From: Hermodice carunculata
Taxonomy: Eukaryota > Annelida > Polychaeta > Eunicida > Amphinomidae
Reading direction: 5' to 3'
NCBI GenBank assembly: GCA_964020975.1
Contig: OZ026612.1
Coordinates: 53,063,808 to 53,127,807 of the forward strand
Length of the DNA: 64,000 bases
The notes below the pieces were generated by a model, which worked only from the letters and a program-made list of their open reading frames with translations, had not been told where the DNA came from and made no database searches. This document shows, one piece after another, positions 26,220 to 38,030 of the stretch. The position numbers were made by a program, and so were the translations under genes. The number at the start of each line of letters is the position of its first letter. Positions within the stretch are counted from its first letter, which is position 1.

Positions 26220-26900
26220 TTTATTGAAAATTACCCCGTCACACAGGGGTCACCAGCGGGGTGATCTGCGGTGCGTTTAAGTACAATGCATGAATCAGTA
26301 TATACATATAAAACACCAGTGAAAACTACCAACTAAAACAATTATGTTAGAACTTAGGTTACCAGCAGTTTGTGCATGCTAGAAATTATCTAGTTGTTCA
26401 CGTCGGTATTTCCAAGCTTCTTTTAAAAATACCCGGCAGACACCATCCATGTTTTCTTGACTTAGAAGCATATGTGCTTTTGTGTTGGGGAATGCGTTTA
26501 CAAAGATCATCCAAGTAAAAGGGCATACTGATTGAATGTGTGTTTCCAGGCTCAAAAGACATTTTGTTTGTAGGTCTTGGAGACCTTTACAAGCAAATAG
26601 GAAATGTTCCAAAAGCTCTTGCCCATTATTACATAATTTACATTTCCCGTCAGACAATCCCCTACGGGCAAATTCGTCTGAAGCTCTAGACAACCTGTGC
26701 GAGCTTTAAATTTCAATCTTCTACCTTCAAAGTCACCACAGCAGAAAAGGTACCTTTCTGCTAAACTAGATTTTTGACAGAATTTATAAAAGTAAAGTGA
26801 ACTTTTGTCATTTATTTCTTCGAAGAGCTTGTTCTTAAAAATATCCAAACTTAATCTGTGGAAAACCGTGGGAAGGTATATGTTCGTAGTTATCATTTAG
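26220..26900 (-). mobile_element. 5'-truncated LINE, same family as 13862-18240
   Basis: Minus-strand frames 26896-26552 and 26693-26379 read SLDIFKNKLFEEINDKSSLY, then RRLKFKARTGCLELQTNL and GLSDGKCKLCNNGQELLEHF with FLFAC. They align with the C-terminal part of the longer copy (SLEAYKLDFFQEIDLKKSL, ARLKFLARTGCLG, GLSDGRCPLC). One frameshift separates the two frames. The 3' end has CCCC-tgtgtgac-GGGG (complement of 26234-26249), TAATTTT, CAATAAA, then the ATT tail. The whole CCHC motif is kept in this copy. Confidence 0.85.
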
Positions 26901-28509
26901 AAACCACACAACAACTCAAATTAGCTCAGCTGTCGTCTAGCATGTTGTGTCCGATTAAAGACACAACCGTCTAAATATTCTACCAGCGGTTCTTATCGCT
27001 ACTTTACTGGTACAAGGCTATTGAAATGACCTAGTGGAATACTGTGTATAAAAAGCTGAAAATACAACGTCCCTGTGACCACAGTAGAGAGATAACAACT
27101 TAATTTGATCTTGTCTTTTGTATACAACACTTGACAGACAAAAAAGCGACACTTGTCTCATGGCATATTGAATGCTTTTGTACTTAGTTATGCCGTTTTT
27201 CAAATGGGTTAAATATATATGTAGGGCTCCATATGACTGTATGTCCGTTTTTCGGCTTCATAATTTTATTTTCATATTAAACTATATAAGAAATAGCGAA
27301 AGATTCTTGGCGAATAAACATAATAAAATAAGTAAATGATGGTTGTAAAAACAACGAAAATTTAGATAAATCTTGATAAATAAGCCGGAACTAAGACCAA
27401 ACGGATTTCAAATTAAATGTTGATCTACATAAATGCACTTTTCCATCCAGACTTCGTTTTGTTTCCTTTTGGACAAAACGCAGTATATACGGTAGTCTAA
27501 AACCTGAATGCCGTTATTTCCAAGTCATGTCACGTTGTCTTTTGAGTGAATAGTGCGGCCATATGCGACACAAATAGCGAGAGAGGAATGTACACCCAGC
27601 CATATCGAACAACTGTCATATTCCCATACATACAAGTCAGTCAAGTTATGTATGTCAATATTGGTGATCAGCCATAAACCAGTACATAGATAAACTCTAA
27701 GGAGACTCAGAGAACTGACCGATTAGTACTTGAAGAAAATGACTTGTTAACGTATGAATGCTCGTGTAATGTGGTATCATCAATTGTTCCTCCCAGTAAA
27801 CTTGTCAGTGGTTGCTATGTTTCTTGATGTTTGATCGACATCTGGTAATATGTGGGCCTATATTTATATATTCTGAAATTTAATATCGATGCTCCATTAT
27901 CGTTTGGCCCGGTACAACAAGACATCGAGTGGAAATTTCGTGTATGAAATGTCTTAAAATTGATGTGCATGCATGTTTGTGAAATATATTTTCCACCCTG
28001 GGGATATAATTTGTGTCCTAGTGTCACTGAACAACAGAAAAGATGGTATTAAAGACCTTGGGATAAATTGTTCAATGAGCTCGAGAGTTTGATTATAATC
28101 AGGTGTTTGTGTCGAGTGTGTATGTATCAGTACAACAGCTGTACTCGTATGTACGGTGCACTCAGCCACTCTCTATGCATTTCGCATAAAGTCTATGGTA
28201 TTTGCTGACTTCAACAAGGCTATCGATCGATACAATGGTTAACCCAAAGTGACTGTTTGTATGGTGACTTCACACACTTTTGCTGAAAGCTGTACAAGCA
28301 GCCAAACTTGGTGAGTGACCGGCCCAACTCTGGAAACTTGTTGCATGTTCTTCTGGGCTCCCAGAGGCCCATTCTAATCGCTTACCCTTGGATGTCTGGA
28401 ACAATATGAGAAACATTAACTAGATTTAATATATTTCATCAATTTAATTTAATCTAATATATGGTGCCTGGAGAGTGCATGATGTCGTTGATTATGTTGG
28501 GAACATATG
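26901..28509. other. Unassigned DNA upstream of the first EF-hand exon
   Basis: No repeat element or exon that I can support. Open frames are short and lack motifs. Confidence 0.4.
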
Positions 28510-28529
28510 GCGATTTTTTCAATATAGTG

Positions 28530-28582
28530 TGACGTCATCCCAGTGGCGCGTTCAGAAGTTCCTGCAATCATCCTGTGATTGG
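28530..28582 (+). promoter_or_regulatory. Possible proximal promoter motifs
   Basis: A full palindromic cAMP-response element TGACGTCA at 28530-28537 lies about 40 bases before an inverted CCAAT box (GATTGG, 28577-28582). This is 350-400 bases upstream of the EF-hand start codon. A possible GTAAGG donor at 28677 and a TTGTTTTTGCAG acceptor at 28736 would allow a 60-base 5' UTR intron. All are motif matches only. Confidence 0.3.
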
Positions 28583-28932
28583 CTGATCAGATTTGTGAAC
28601 TGTAATGGAAACTGCAATACGTCAATCGCGAAGAAAATTTTAACAAATGGATACATATGTTTGAGTAGACTCTTACGTAAGGCTTTTCTGGACTGATGTT
28701 ATGTAGTAATTGTTGAATTGGGTGTTGTTTTTGCAGTGTACAGCTGAGTGTAAATCTGTTCATGCTGGGCGACTGGCGAAAGGAAATATACAGGCTCTAC
28801 AGGATTCATTACTTTGCATAGAGAGACAGCCACATCGACACTATCTGTTGACCCAGTGTTGGGACAATTTCTTGGAATGGATTTCTGAAAACTAATTGTA
28901 ACAGTCCTTGTCATCCTGAGCCACACCAGACA

Positions 28933-29279
28933 ATGACTAACACAGAAGATAGCAGCAAAATCGGCCAACTTTTTGAGGCTTGTGACTTGGACGGCTCTGG
29001 TTTTATAGATGAAGAAGAGCTGAAAAATATATGCCCTGAGCTTTCAGGCGAGGAAGTGTCTGAGGTATTCAAGGAATTAGATCAGGATGGAGACGGAAAA
29101 ATCTCCATCGCGGAGTTTTCCGACGGTTTTAAAGGCATAAGTGACACACTTCTGGCCATCAGCCGGGCCAGAAGGGAAAGACTTTCGAGCTCCACAGAGC
29201 GTCTAGAAAACTCTGAAAAAGAGAAAGACCTGCAAGGATTTGTAGGAAATTTAGACGAAGGCTTCGGGGCACTTACTTG
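28933..29279 (+). CDS. First coding exon, EF-hand pair, RASEF/CRACR2A-like
   Basis: The exon starts at ATG (A at -3) and is open to a donor ACTTG|GTAAGTAC, leaving phase 2 (115 codons plus two bases). It encodes two EF-hands: loop 1 DLDGSGFIDEEE at residues 18-29 and loop 2 DQDGDGKISIAE at 50-61, both with Asp at positions 1 and 3 and Glu at 12, so both should bind calcium. A charged linker (about residues 74-98) follows, then FVGNLDEGFG. Order and spacing match the N-terminus of RASEF and CRACR2A, large Rab-type GTPases in which EF-hands precede a coiled coil and a Rab domain; Rab11-FIP3 and FIP4 are alternatives. Downstream exons are not identified in the window. A similar exon lies at 51518. 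Confidence 0.8.
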
Positions 29280-29522
29280 GTAAGTACATTTAATTGTCAA
29301 GGTGACCGTGTTTTCTATTTACATATTGTGTAGGTAGGTATGTATTATCTTTGATCTAGGCGGCTTTCCAAGTATAGCCCTGACGTGACAAAAATTGCTT
29401 CTTTTGGGAAAGGAGACGCGCCGAGTCCTATAGGTGAAAGTTTGGGAAAAATAGTGTTATAATTCCATGAGATAATGTATAATATGGTGAGAAGCTGTCT
29501 GTGTGTGTGTGCAGATAAAATG
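29280..29522. other. Start of the intron after the first EF-hand exon
   Basis: Begins GTAAGTAC, a strong donor. No following exon was recognised before the next EF-hand exon. Confidence 0.5.
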
Positions 29523-29618
<96 letters not shown>

Positions 29619-29625
29619 CACGCAC

Positions 29626-29652
<27 letters not shown>
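29523..29652. repeat. (CA)n microsatellite
   Basis: CA dinucleotides for about 130 bases, with a short ATGCACGCACG interruption near the right end. Thr-His and Val-Cys frames across it are artefacts. Confidence 0.98.
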
Positions 29653-29658
<6 letters not shown>

Positions 29659-32604
29659 TTTGGAAGAGAACTACATAAAGTATTTAGGCCCAACGTTAAT
29701 ATCTCGTTTCACCTAGGAAAGGCCCATTTTGTTGGTACGAAGGCATATCACAATCACTGGGAATTGCATTATCATTTGAATAATTTTCACGGATAAATTC
29801 TGCATTCTGTATGAAAATCAACATGAGCCTGTGTAATGTCAGTTTGGCAGATGGAACTCGGCACTAGATTGTCTGTCTGGTAATGATCAGAAACAGGTGT
29901 TCTCACAATCCCTGATGGAAATTGCGTGCTTTAAGTCAAGATCATTTTCATTGTAACATATTTATGATGGTGACACTTGATCAACTTTCTGTATAATTCC
30001 ACACAATTTGCACACTTGTGAGGGGGAGTCTTGCCCTACAGAGACCTTTGTTGTATAATGGTCACGTGACGCATATGCGGGCAAAGACACTTTTTTTTTC
30101 GGCGAGACATTATTTTTGCAAGCTATGAATGATGCCTCGAACAAAGACGTAGTTGATTTATGCAGCCTTGCATACAAATGGAAGTCTATTTTAGAATGTG
30201 ATGAGTATAAATTTCAGCTACCCTTTCCTATGGCAGAAAAGAAAAGATCATGCAAGGTTCTCAGCGCAATGTTTTAGTGTGCAAGATTCTCTTTTGGTTT
30301 AAACGTATTGTATTAATCAATTTGAGAACAGGGCAAAGCTCTATACGAGCTCCTCTTGAAATAGCAAAATAAAAAATAAGACTTAGAGGTAAAGAGAAGA
30401 AGAGCCGGGCGTTGAAGAAAAAAAAAGGAAAAAGTAACAGTGGCAAAGGCCATACAAAGAGAAGGTAAGCCGATAGAACCCACAGATAGAAGAGAGCCAT
30501 GGTGTGTCTCTAAGTACAGAAATTGATCCCATTTGGTAGGGACACACTCTACCAGTTCAAGCAGAATTTAAAGCTTTGTGATTTTTTCAATAAATGTAAA
30601 AACTGCTCTAAAATATTTTCATTGTCTGAGTATCTATTTGTTTCCTAAAAGTCGATATATCAGATGAAACTCTTATTTCCCCCCCAGAAATATGTCCGTG
30701 ATTTGATCCAGGGACCGCTGTAAGACAAAAGGACCTTGGCTTAGGGCAAGAGTTAAGGTTTAGCTTCCAACTGCAAAAGAAGTGCTTTATAAAGTTTTCC
30801 AACGTACCAAATACCTGCAGCAGTTTCAAACTATGTGTGTCACATGTTCTTCCCAAATTTGGATTGAATTCCAGAAACAGATACCACGCAGCTAAGCCTC
30901 ATGAACAAGGCTTACTCGCTGATAATACAGGACGTGATGACAACGAGAGCTGTCCAGGTCTGCCAATCAAAACGATGTACAAATGATTTTGACGGCTTGG
31001 TCCACGTATTGGGCCAGCCATTTGTGACTTCGGTCGTTTCCGGCGATCAAGAAAATACAGAATGCAAAAGTATCTTAAAACTCGGAAAAGGTCATAAATT
31101 CAGAGACCAAAAGAATGTCTTCTTCTGAGCACCGCACGAGTTTGATCCAACTGTCGAGGTTGATGTACCACATGCACATCAGGCAAGCCCATGTAGATAA
31201 AATTCGCACAGAACTAAATTTCATCTCGAAAAGGTGTTCAAATGCGGGAGCAGTTGCCAGTGTAATTCTGGCATAACGCCAGCGTTGAAAGTTTACATTC
31301 TGCGTATTAGATCAGAAGGATTCACCTGTCTTTGTTTGCAATACTTGAAGGTGCCGAGAAACAACTCTCACATATGAGTATGACTTCTTACATATGAGTA
31401 TGACAAGCCGCAAGATGTCATTTAGATTCACGCACAGCTTTCTGTATGCTTTTCACGTACTATTTGCCTCTTTGATTCATTAAAAACAACATTCTGTTCA
31501 CATTAAAATCAAACTCAATTAATTGTTGGATGTTCCTGTATCCAGGAAGTTGAAAATATAACGTACGAACATATACTGTAAATTGACCTAGTTTCGTGTG
31601 TATATTTTCACGGTTTTAGCATTTTTTACATTTCACAGTTTTGGACATAATTCCTATTTAAACAATGTTAGAATACTATTTTACTATTTTATTTCCACGA
31701 TTTTGTGCCATCAGCGAAATAAGCAAAAATAAGAGTACAGCGAAATTCAAGCAATTTACAGTAGAATATAAAGAACAAATTGTTCAAGTTATGGCAAATA
31801 AAAAAAAGTTTACAATGCTTAAATTTCTATTGACTGATCGCCTATTTCATTCTCGAAAGGGGGGGGGGGAGAGAGGACATTTATGACAAGGAAATTTCTG
31901 GTATTTTGGGAAAAAGTTCCATGCAGGTAAATGTACATTGGCGTGCGGTTTTTAAGGGTTATTGTCGGGACCTCTTGGCACCGTTTCAACTGAATTTTGA
32001 CATCAAAGTCTCAAGCAAATAAACATATGTATACACCATTCATCATCAACAATGCTTCAAACATGCAAGAGGCATGCATTGCAGTGTTAGGTATGGGCTA
32101 GATATATATATATGTGCATATTATTTCTGTTATGAAACTGTATTTGCTTGCAAGAGCAAAATGTGAAACAGAGATTCTCACGAATATTCTGCAGTATTTG
32201 TTGCTTCACACAAATTTCCAATTAACAAAGTTGTTTTTCTCAATGTAAACAAGAGGAATTACATGGAAACCACATAGAAACCTGGATTTCCATGCGAGTT
32301 ATTTGTTTGAAAGAAAAGTCAACATAGTGTTTCATTTTGACAATGAATCATTGTAGTTCATATCCTTATTGAGATCTACCTAAAATGTTATCACGCGACC
32401 CATTCATTTAGCATACAAAGAGGACAAACAGATGTGATTGTAATTGCAAGTCAATATTTAACCATATTTTAAGTCCGCACGCCGCGCTTTATTTTTCATC
32501 AATAAACTCTATTTTAAAGTCTAATTACGGGACGCAATTGACATGGCAAATATTAGCTGCACATATATTGTACAGGAATTACGTATATATAGTTAGTTGA
32601 TAAG
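29653..32604. other. Unassigned, presumably intronic or intergenic DNA
   Basis: No repeat element stands out. A 75-codon plus-strand frame at 30901-31128 (MNKAYSLIIQDVMTTRAVQV at its start) is not recognised and ends in a plain stop with no splice signals around it. A direct duplication of ACATATGAGTATGAC occurs at 31371-31405. Confidence 0.4.
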
Positions 32605-33465
32605 TGTGTCTCTTCCAATCCGTTTATGAAGCAGGGGCCAGCCTTCAGCACAAAGCGAGATGAGCACTGTCTCCTGTCAAAGTCGGACAGTGCTGGCTGG
32701 CAAGGACATGTAGTCCTGTTGTCCTGTTGTACATGATAGCAGAGTTCTCTTACCTTGTACTTGCCTTACAAATATCACTGACGCTTTTCCCACCTTTCTC
32801 ACGCCTTGTCGCAAGCTCAACGTGCAATCTTTTGTACTGTGTTTACAGCATGTCAGAGATGTCAACTCGTCCTCATCATCATGTGACTACTCCTGAAATT
32901 AGCTGGAAGAAGTTCGACCAATTGACGGAGTGTGTCCCTCATAAAATTGAGTATATGCTGTGAATTATTTTGTGTCCCTGATGGTCTTGACTACTAGTCC
33001 GTGAAATAACACTGTGAAGGCTGCCATCCCTGACATGTGTGAGGGATGGCAGCCTTCACAGTGTTATTTCACGGACTAGTAGTCAAGACCATCAGGGACA
33101 CAAAATAATTCACAGCATATACTCAATTTTGATGAGGGACACACTCCGTCAATTGGTGAACTTTTCAGCTAATTTCAGGAGTAGTCAATGATGATGAGGG
33201 ACGGTTGACATCTCTGACATGTGTAAACACAGTACAAAAGATTGCCGTTGAGCTGCGACAAGGGTGAGAAAGGTGGGAAAAGCGTCAGTGATATTTGTAA
33301 GGGCAAGTGTCCACCGGCAGCGTCTGCTATCATGTACAACCGCGCAACAGGTCTACATGTCCTTGCAGCAGACTTCCGACTTTGAAGGAGGAAGTGTCAT
33401 TGCATGTTGAAGGCTGGTCTTTCCCGAAATAAAGTGGTCAGAGAGATGCGGCATTAAAAACACGA
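32605..33465. repeat. Long inverted repeat (palindrome)
   Basis: Arms of about 400 bases face each other around a 10-base centre (33032-33041, GACATGTGTG). The inner 89 bases of each arm (32943-33031 and 33042-33130) are perfectly complementary. Further out, identity falls to roughly 90 percent with many one-base indels (by eye), and beyond 32670 and 33400 to a weak match. The right arm runs into a decayed Tc1-like transposase. The element may be two transposon ends joined head to head. Confidence 0.85.
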
Positions 33466-33900
33466 TGAAAGGGTTGTGGATACTTTTGACGCAGACATCA
33501 CATTGCAACAGAAAAACTTGATCCAGAGAACTGAGTTCATACCATCCCCTGCTTTGCATCCTGTTGGACCTGCTCACAAAACTGCTCGGTTACACTGGTG
33601 TCAGAAGCATACAAACATTCGTAGAAAGAGTGTGATGTTATCTGACAAACCAAAAATTTTGTGAGAACTGTTTTGATGGATGAGTGTGGCATGGCTTCTG
33701 TTAGATTAGCGGAGAGATGCATGATAGAGCATGACAAATACAAAACCGATAGTATCATGACGAGGGGTGGGGGTGGCAACCACATCAACAAGTGGAACAG
33801 ACCTAGCTGTGGGTGGCGAACTCACAGACCAGCGTTGTGTAAACGACATTCTACAGTTGTTGACTGGTCCCAGTGTTTGCATAGGCTGGATAATGGTGTT
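33400..33900 (+). pseudogene. Decayed Tc1/mariner-like transposase
   Basis: Pieces in different plus-strand frames follow the Tc1 order. A helix-turn-helix-like LKAGLSRNKVVREM lies at 33407-33448. Next comes RTEFIPSPALHPV and ARLHWCQKHTN (33584-33616), like the family's ARLxWAxxH, followed by VMLSDKPKI in place of VLFSDESRF. Then FDG.VWH with GGG, and TDLAVGGELTDQRCVNDIL (33797-33853), like GRTDLVVxxGNLTGQRYIDxIL. Stops and frameshifts separate the pieces and the second catalytic region is not visible. The match rests on motif memory; it is an old DNA transposon. Confidence 0.5.
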
Positions 33901-34547
33901 TGGATTGTATTTTTGTTTGTTTGTTTGTTTTTCTTTTTTGAGTCTGTGTGTGTCTTTAGTGAGTGTTTGTTTGAATTTATAATTATGCATTTCGGTATTG
34001 TTTAGTTCAGCATGTGGATTGTCTGAAAATAAATAATTTTGCCTTTTGTCGGCTTTGAAATATCTGATGAAACTTGGACCACGACTTTCATTTTGATGGA
34101 ACCCCTGGGGAATGAGCAAGATTCTTCACTGTGACAGACACACTATTTTTAAAGTAAATATGCAAATATATGATATATGTGCTCTCATCTTAAACGTGGA
34201 AAAAGGTGCTAAAATGATTGAATTTAATGGTTTTTTTTAGTATGAGCTACAAGACACTGAACACTTTACGTGGTGTCTACATTCATGTATGTCATAATGT
34301 CTACAATAATCACTAAAATGGTCAAGCAACTCCATAGGTAGGTGTTAATGCATCATATATTTATAAAATAATTCCCAGTTTTAAAATCTGACTATATGGT
34401 ATAATTTTGACATAGGACATTTTAAAGATTTTTTTTGGCAGTCACTTATGAAATATCGGTACGCAGATCGATTATGACTTATTGAATATTGCGTAAGAAA
34501 AGGCTGCATGCAACTTGTTTCAAAAAGAAGACGACGAAGAAGTAGTA
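33901..34547. other. Unassigned non-coding DNA
   Basis: T-rich stretch at 33905-33940, otherwise no supported feature. Confidence 0.4.
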
Positions 34548-34681
34548 GGAGGAGTACTACTACTACTACTACTAGTAGTAGGAGTACCACTACTGCTAGT
34601 AATAGTAGGAGTACCACTACTGCTAGTAATAGTAGGAGTACCACTACTGCTAGTAATAGTAGGAGTACCACTACTACTACA
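34548..34681. repeat. ACT/AGT-rich array with 27-bp units
   Basis: After a short ACT run, the 27-base unit beginning GTACCACTACTGCTAGTAAT repeats at 34584, 34611 and 34638, with a partial unit at 34665. The array mixes ACT and AGT triplets and is therefore largely self-complementary. Frames across it are artefacts. Confidence 0.9.
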
Positions 34682-34734
34682 TGTAGCAGTCATGGAACAC
34701 ACATCATATGCTCTGTATGTGTCATGCCACATTT

Positions 34735-35965
34735 TTAGCTCAGCTGGCTAGTCAGTCAGGTGAGCTTATGTCGTGCTTAGGCATCCGTCGTCCGTCCGTC
34801 CGTCGGTGTCCACAATTCACATTTTTGTCTTCTCCAAAACAACTGGCTAGATTTCCCTCAAACTTGGTGGGACTGTACTTTGGGTGGGTCCCTACCAAGT
34901 TTGTTTTGTTCAAATGGTCATGCTCCAGTGATTTTTGGATTTTTTATGATTTTTGGGGGTTCCTTTTCAGGCTAACCTTAAAAAAATTCTTCTCTGAAAC
35001 CGCTCTCCCAATTTCTTTGATATCACACAGGAACACTCGTAGGCACTCTTAGTTCTTAATTTTTTCACCAGGTGGCGCTGTACTTTTTTTTTTTAAAGAA
35101 ATCTGGTTTCACTATTTTCGACTTCTTCTCCAGAACCATCACTCAGATTTAGCTGAAATTTAGTGGATATGTTACTTGTGAAAGAGTCAAACAAAGTTGT
35201 ACACTAGGTTGCACTGCTGTGAATTTCTGATTTTTAACGATTTTTTAAAATTCGGTTACTTGTCGGTAAATGCACCTTTCCTATTGATTGATTACTTTGT
35301 AAGTCGATGGGCATTCTAATGCTGATTCACATTTTGGACGTCTCAGAAAAAAGTGTCATTTAGATTGACTTCAAACTTGGTGGCAACATACCTTGGGTTG
35401 GTCTCTACTTAGTTCGTTTAAATTGTCATGCTCCAGTGATTTTTTGATTTTTTTGGGGGGGGGGGCTTTAAAAAATGTTTTAACAGGAATGTTTACCACG
35501 GGATTTTTTTTAATGGTTATATCTAAAATAATTGTCGCCAGATTTTTGTCAAATTTGGTAGTGATGTACCTTTGATAAGTGTTTACCTACTTTGTGCAAG
35601 TGGTCATGCTCCAGTGATTTTTAGACCTTGCCCTCATTCCCAAGGTGACATGACAACCGACATAAAATGTACTGTTCACTTGATAACTTCATATCTATTT
35701 TCAGTTAGGACCTTGATGTTGCACATGTTAATGTTTCTCTATGAAGGTCGACTTTGACTTCAATTCTGAGGTCACGGTGCAGCACACATCAATTTTACTA
35801 TTCTATATAACTTTTGAACTTCTTGAACTGGGACATGTTGCACATGTTAGTGTCCTTCCATAAATGTCCGACTCATTCAGTACATGGGTGACCTTGATCC
35901 TATCCCAAGTTCACAGGGCCACAAGTGTGAAGAATCTCTAGGTCAGCTGAGCATGTGCTATTCAC
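34735..35965 (+). mobile_element. Repeat family G, large copy 1
   Basis: Begins TTAGCTCAGCTGGCTAG and ends CTAGGTCAGCTGAGCATG, so the ends are short inverted repeats around GCTCAGCTG. GTCCGTCCGTCCGTCGG follows the start. The interior has repeating sentence-like blocks: CTTCTCCAAAACAACTGG, CTTGGTGGGACTGTAC, CCAAGTTTGTT, GTCATGCTCCAGTGATTTTT. It then has several TGACCTTGA-type words. No protein is encoded. It occurs in five places here (2840, 4060, 23770, 34735, 36749). Probably a non-autonomous DNA transposon; class not known to me. Confidence 0.65.
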
Positions 35966-36531
35966 ACTGCCCTCTTGTTACATATTCCCAAGGAGGGTAG
36001 ACTCTCTACCCTACTTGATATTCCGTACCATGACGGTAAATTACCTTCGTCGGTGGCTTTTGCATTGCATAGCAAGTGACGTTGCAGCTGCCACCGGACA
36101 CCTGTAACATGACTTGCCACACCGAGGAAAAGCTTGTGACTTCAGATTAACCTAGTCGGTACTTTAATGCAAACTTTTTTTGTGAAGAATTTGAAGATAC
36201 ATGTACAATCATAAATAATAGGTACACTGGCATAGAAATCGCGCACTGCAAAATGGCCACATTTATATTTGTTCAACGTGGCATCTGCCTCGTACTCGTA
36301 AATGTCGTAACAACGTTAGGTCCAAATATACGAAGCAGAATGATCTTTTTGTATACATCATACCAGAATTAAAGTTTACAGTCTTCCAGTTGACGTTTCT
36401 ATCCCCATAGGCGTTAGAAAATAGTAACAAATCTATACCTATATTCAAAGGTACACTTCTGGGAATACTCTTGGTACCGTAATAACTGAACTTTTCCACT
36501 TATTGTCCTCTTGAGTGTATATGTCTATATA
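35966..36531. other. Unassigned spacer
   Basis: No supported feature. Confidence 0.4.
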
Positions 36532-36709
36532 CAGTGAAACCTGTCCGTCTCTAAACCTCTATAATGCGGACACTTGTATAATGTGGACAGTTATGTCCAG
36601 GACCGAAAGGTCAATTTTCTTGTTAAAGCACCTGTCTATTTTGGACACCTGCCAACTGTGGATACTTCATGCCAGTCGCAGAGGTGTCCACAATAGACAG
36701 GTTTCACTG
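36532..36709. mobile_element. 178-bp MITE with TA target duplication
   Basis: Terminal inverted repeats CAGTGAAACCTGTC (36532-36545) and GACAGGTTTCACTG (36696-36709) are perfect for 14 bases, and TA flanks both sides (36530-36531, 36710-36711). Inside are diverged repeats of GGACA-containing words. The TA duplication and the CAGT start are typical of pogo/Tigger-type or other Tc1-mariner MITEs. No coding capacity. Confidence 0.85.
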
Positions 36710-36748
36710 TACATACCTGTGTGGTTGTGGTGACTGGGTGGATTGCTG

Positions 36749-38030
36749 TTAGTTCAGCTGGTAGTGTATCTGATATGAGCAGTCCCCGTGTCGTCCGTTG
36801 TTGCAACTTCAGCCGTCCATAATTCAAATTTTCAAAGTTCTACACAATGGCTGGCCAGGTCCTCTTTGGGCTAGATGGGGAAATACCTCAGGAGGCTGTC
36901 TACCAAGTTTGTTCACAAGATCGCGCTTGAGCAAGTTTTCGTTGTTTATTTCTTGTCATTTCTTCTGTGAAAAATCTTTAAAATGTATATTTTCCAATGC
37001 ACGCGACCAATTGCTTAGAAGTGGCACAGGAAAAGTTGTAGAACCAATGGACCTTATTTTTTTAAAGTGGCGGTGCGATTGTTTTAACAACAAAGTTTTG
37101 CAGTGTTTCTTCAAATATTCGGCTTCATATGCAGAACTGCATGCTATATTTTTTCAAACTTTGTAGAAATGCATCCTGATATAGTTTCTACGATATAGTT
37201 TCTACCAAATTTTGTTCACTAAGTGTTGTCATTTTCGTTTCTTGAATTTTAGTGAATTTTCAACGATAACTTAAAGATCAATTATGGCACCTGTTAAAGC
37301 ATGATTAAATTTAATGTCAGGGACAAAAGCGGAAATACACGTATGTACAGTTTATTAAAATCATTGTATCATAGCCGTATTAATGGTGGGTCTGTAGGAA
37401 GCGTATTGAATAGGTGACACTTTTTTTATTTCATGCATGGTGGAGATTTTTTTGGGGGGGGGGCGAGGACTTCTCTGAAACCTCTTGACCGATTAAAATG
37501 CTTATCAGAAACACCTTCGCCAGTTGCTTCGAAATGGCACATGAACACTTCTGAGTACCCATAAACGTTAATTTGTTCTACTGTACACTGACTTGGTGTC
37601 CAGAAATTTGTTTACTGGATAGCGCTGCTGCCGTTTGTTGGTTTTTAGCAGTTATTTGGAATTACCTCATAATCCAAGACAAGCAGGTAAGTGCAAGGAC
37701 ATGACTATTTTAAGGGTCTCATGGTAGCTTTTGTACATTATATTTTAGGATGATTAACCAAGAATTGTTTGAGCTTTCACTTTTATCTTGTCCATGAAGA
37801 TGATCGTCCATATAGAGACTTCAAATGGGTGACCCATATACTTTGATCCGAAGTTATTGAGCGACTTGATTGAATTTTACTGATCTATTAATAACTTGAC
37901 AGATAGATAAGCCAGGACTTCAATATTCCATTGAAGGTGGTTTTACATAAGGATACGGATGACTTTGACCTAATTCCCGATATTACAGTGCCATTTCAGT
38001 CTTCGCATACTAGGTCAGCAGATCACAGGA
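36749..38030 (+). mobile_element. Repeat family G, large copy 2
   Basis: Begins TTAGTTCAGCTGGTAGTG, then GTGTCGTCCG, and ends ACTAGGTCAGCAGATC, parallel to copy 1 (TTAGCTCAGCTGGCTAG and CTAGGTCAGCTGAGC). Shared interior words include CTACCAAGTTTGTTCAC and TGACCTAATTCCCGA. It is about as long as copy 1 but strongly diverged. Confidence 0.6.

Noticed and set aside
30901-31128. 75-codon plus-strand frame in the presumed intron
   Set aside because: No EF-hand, coiled-coil or Rab feature, and it ends in a stop with no splice sites, so it is not supported as a gene or exon.
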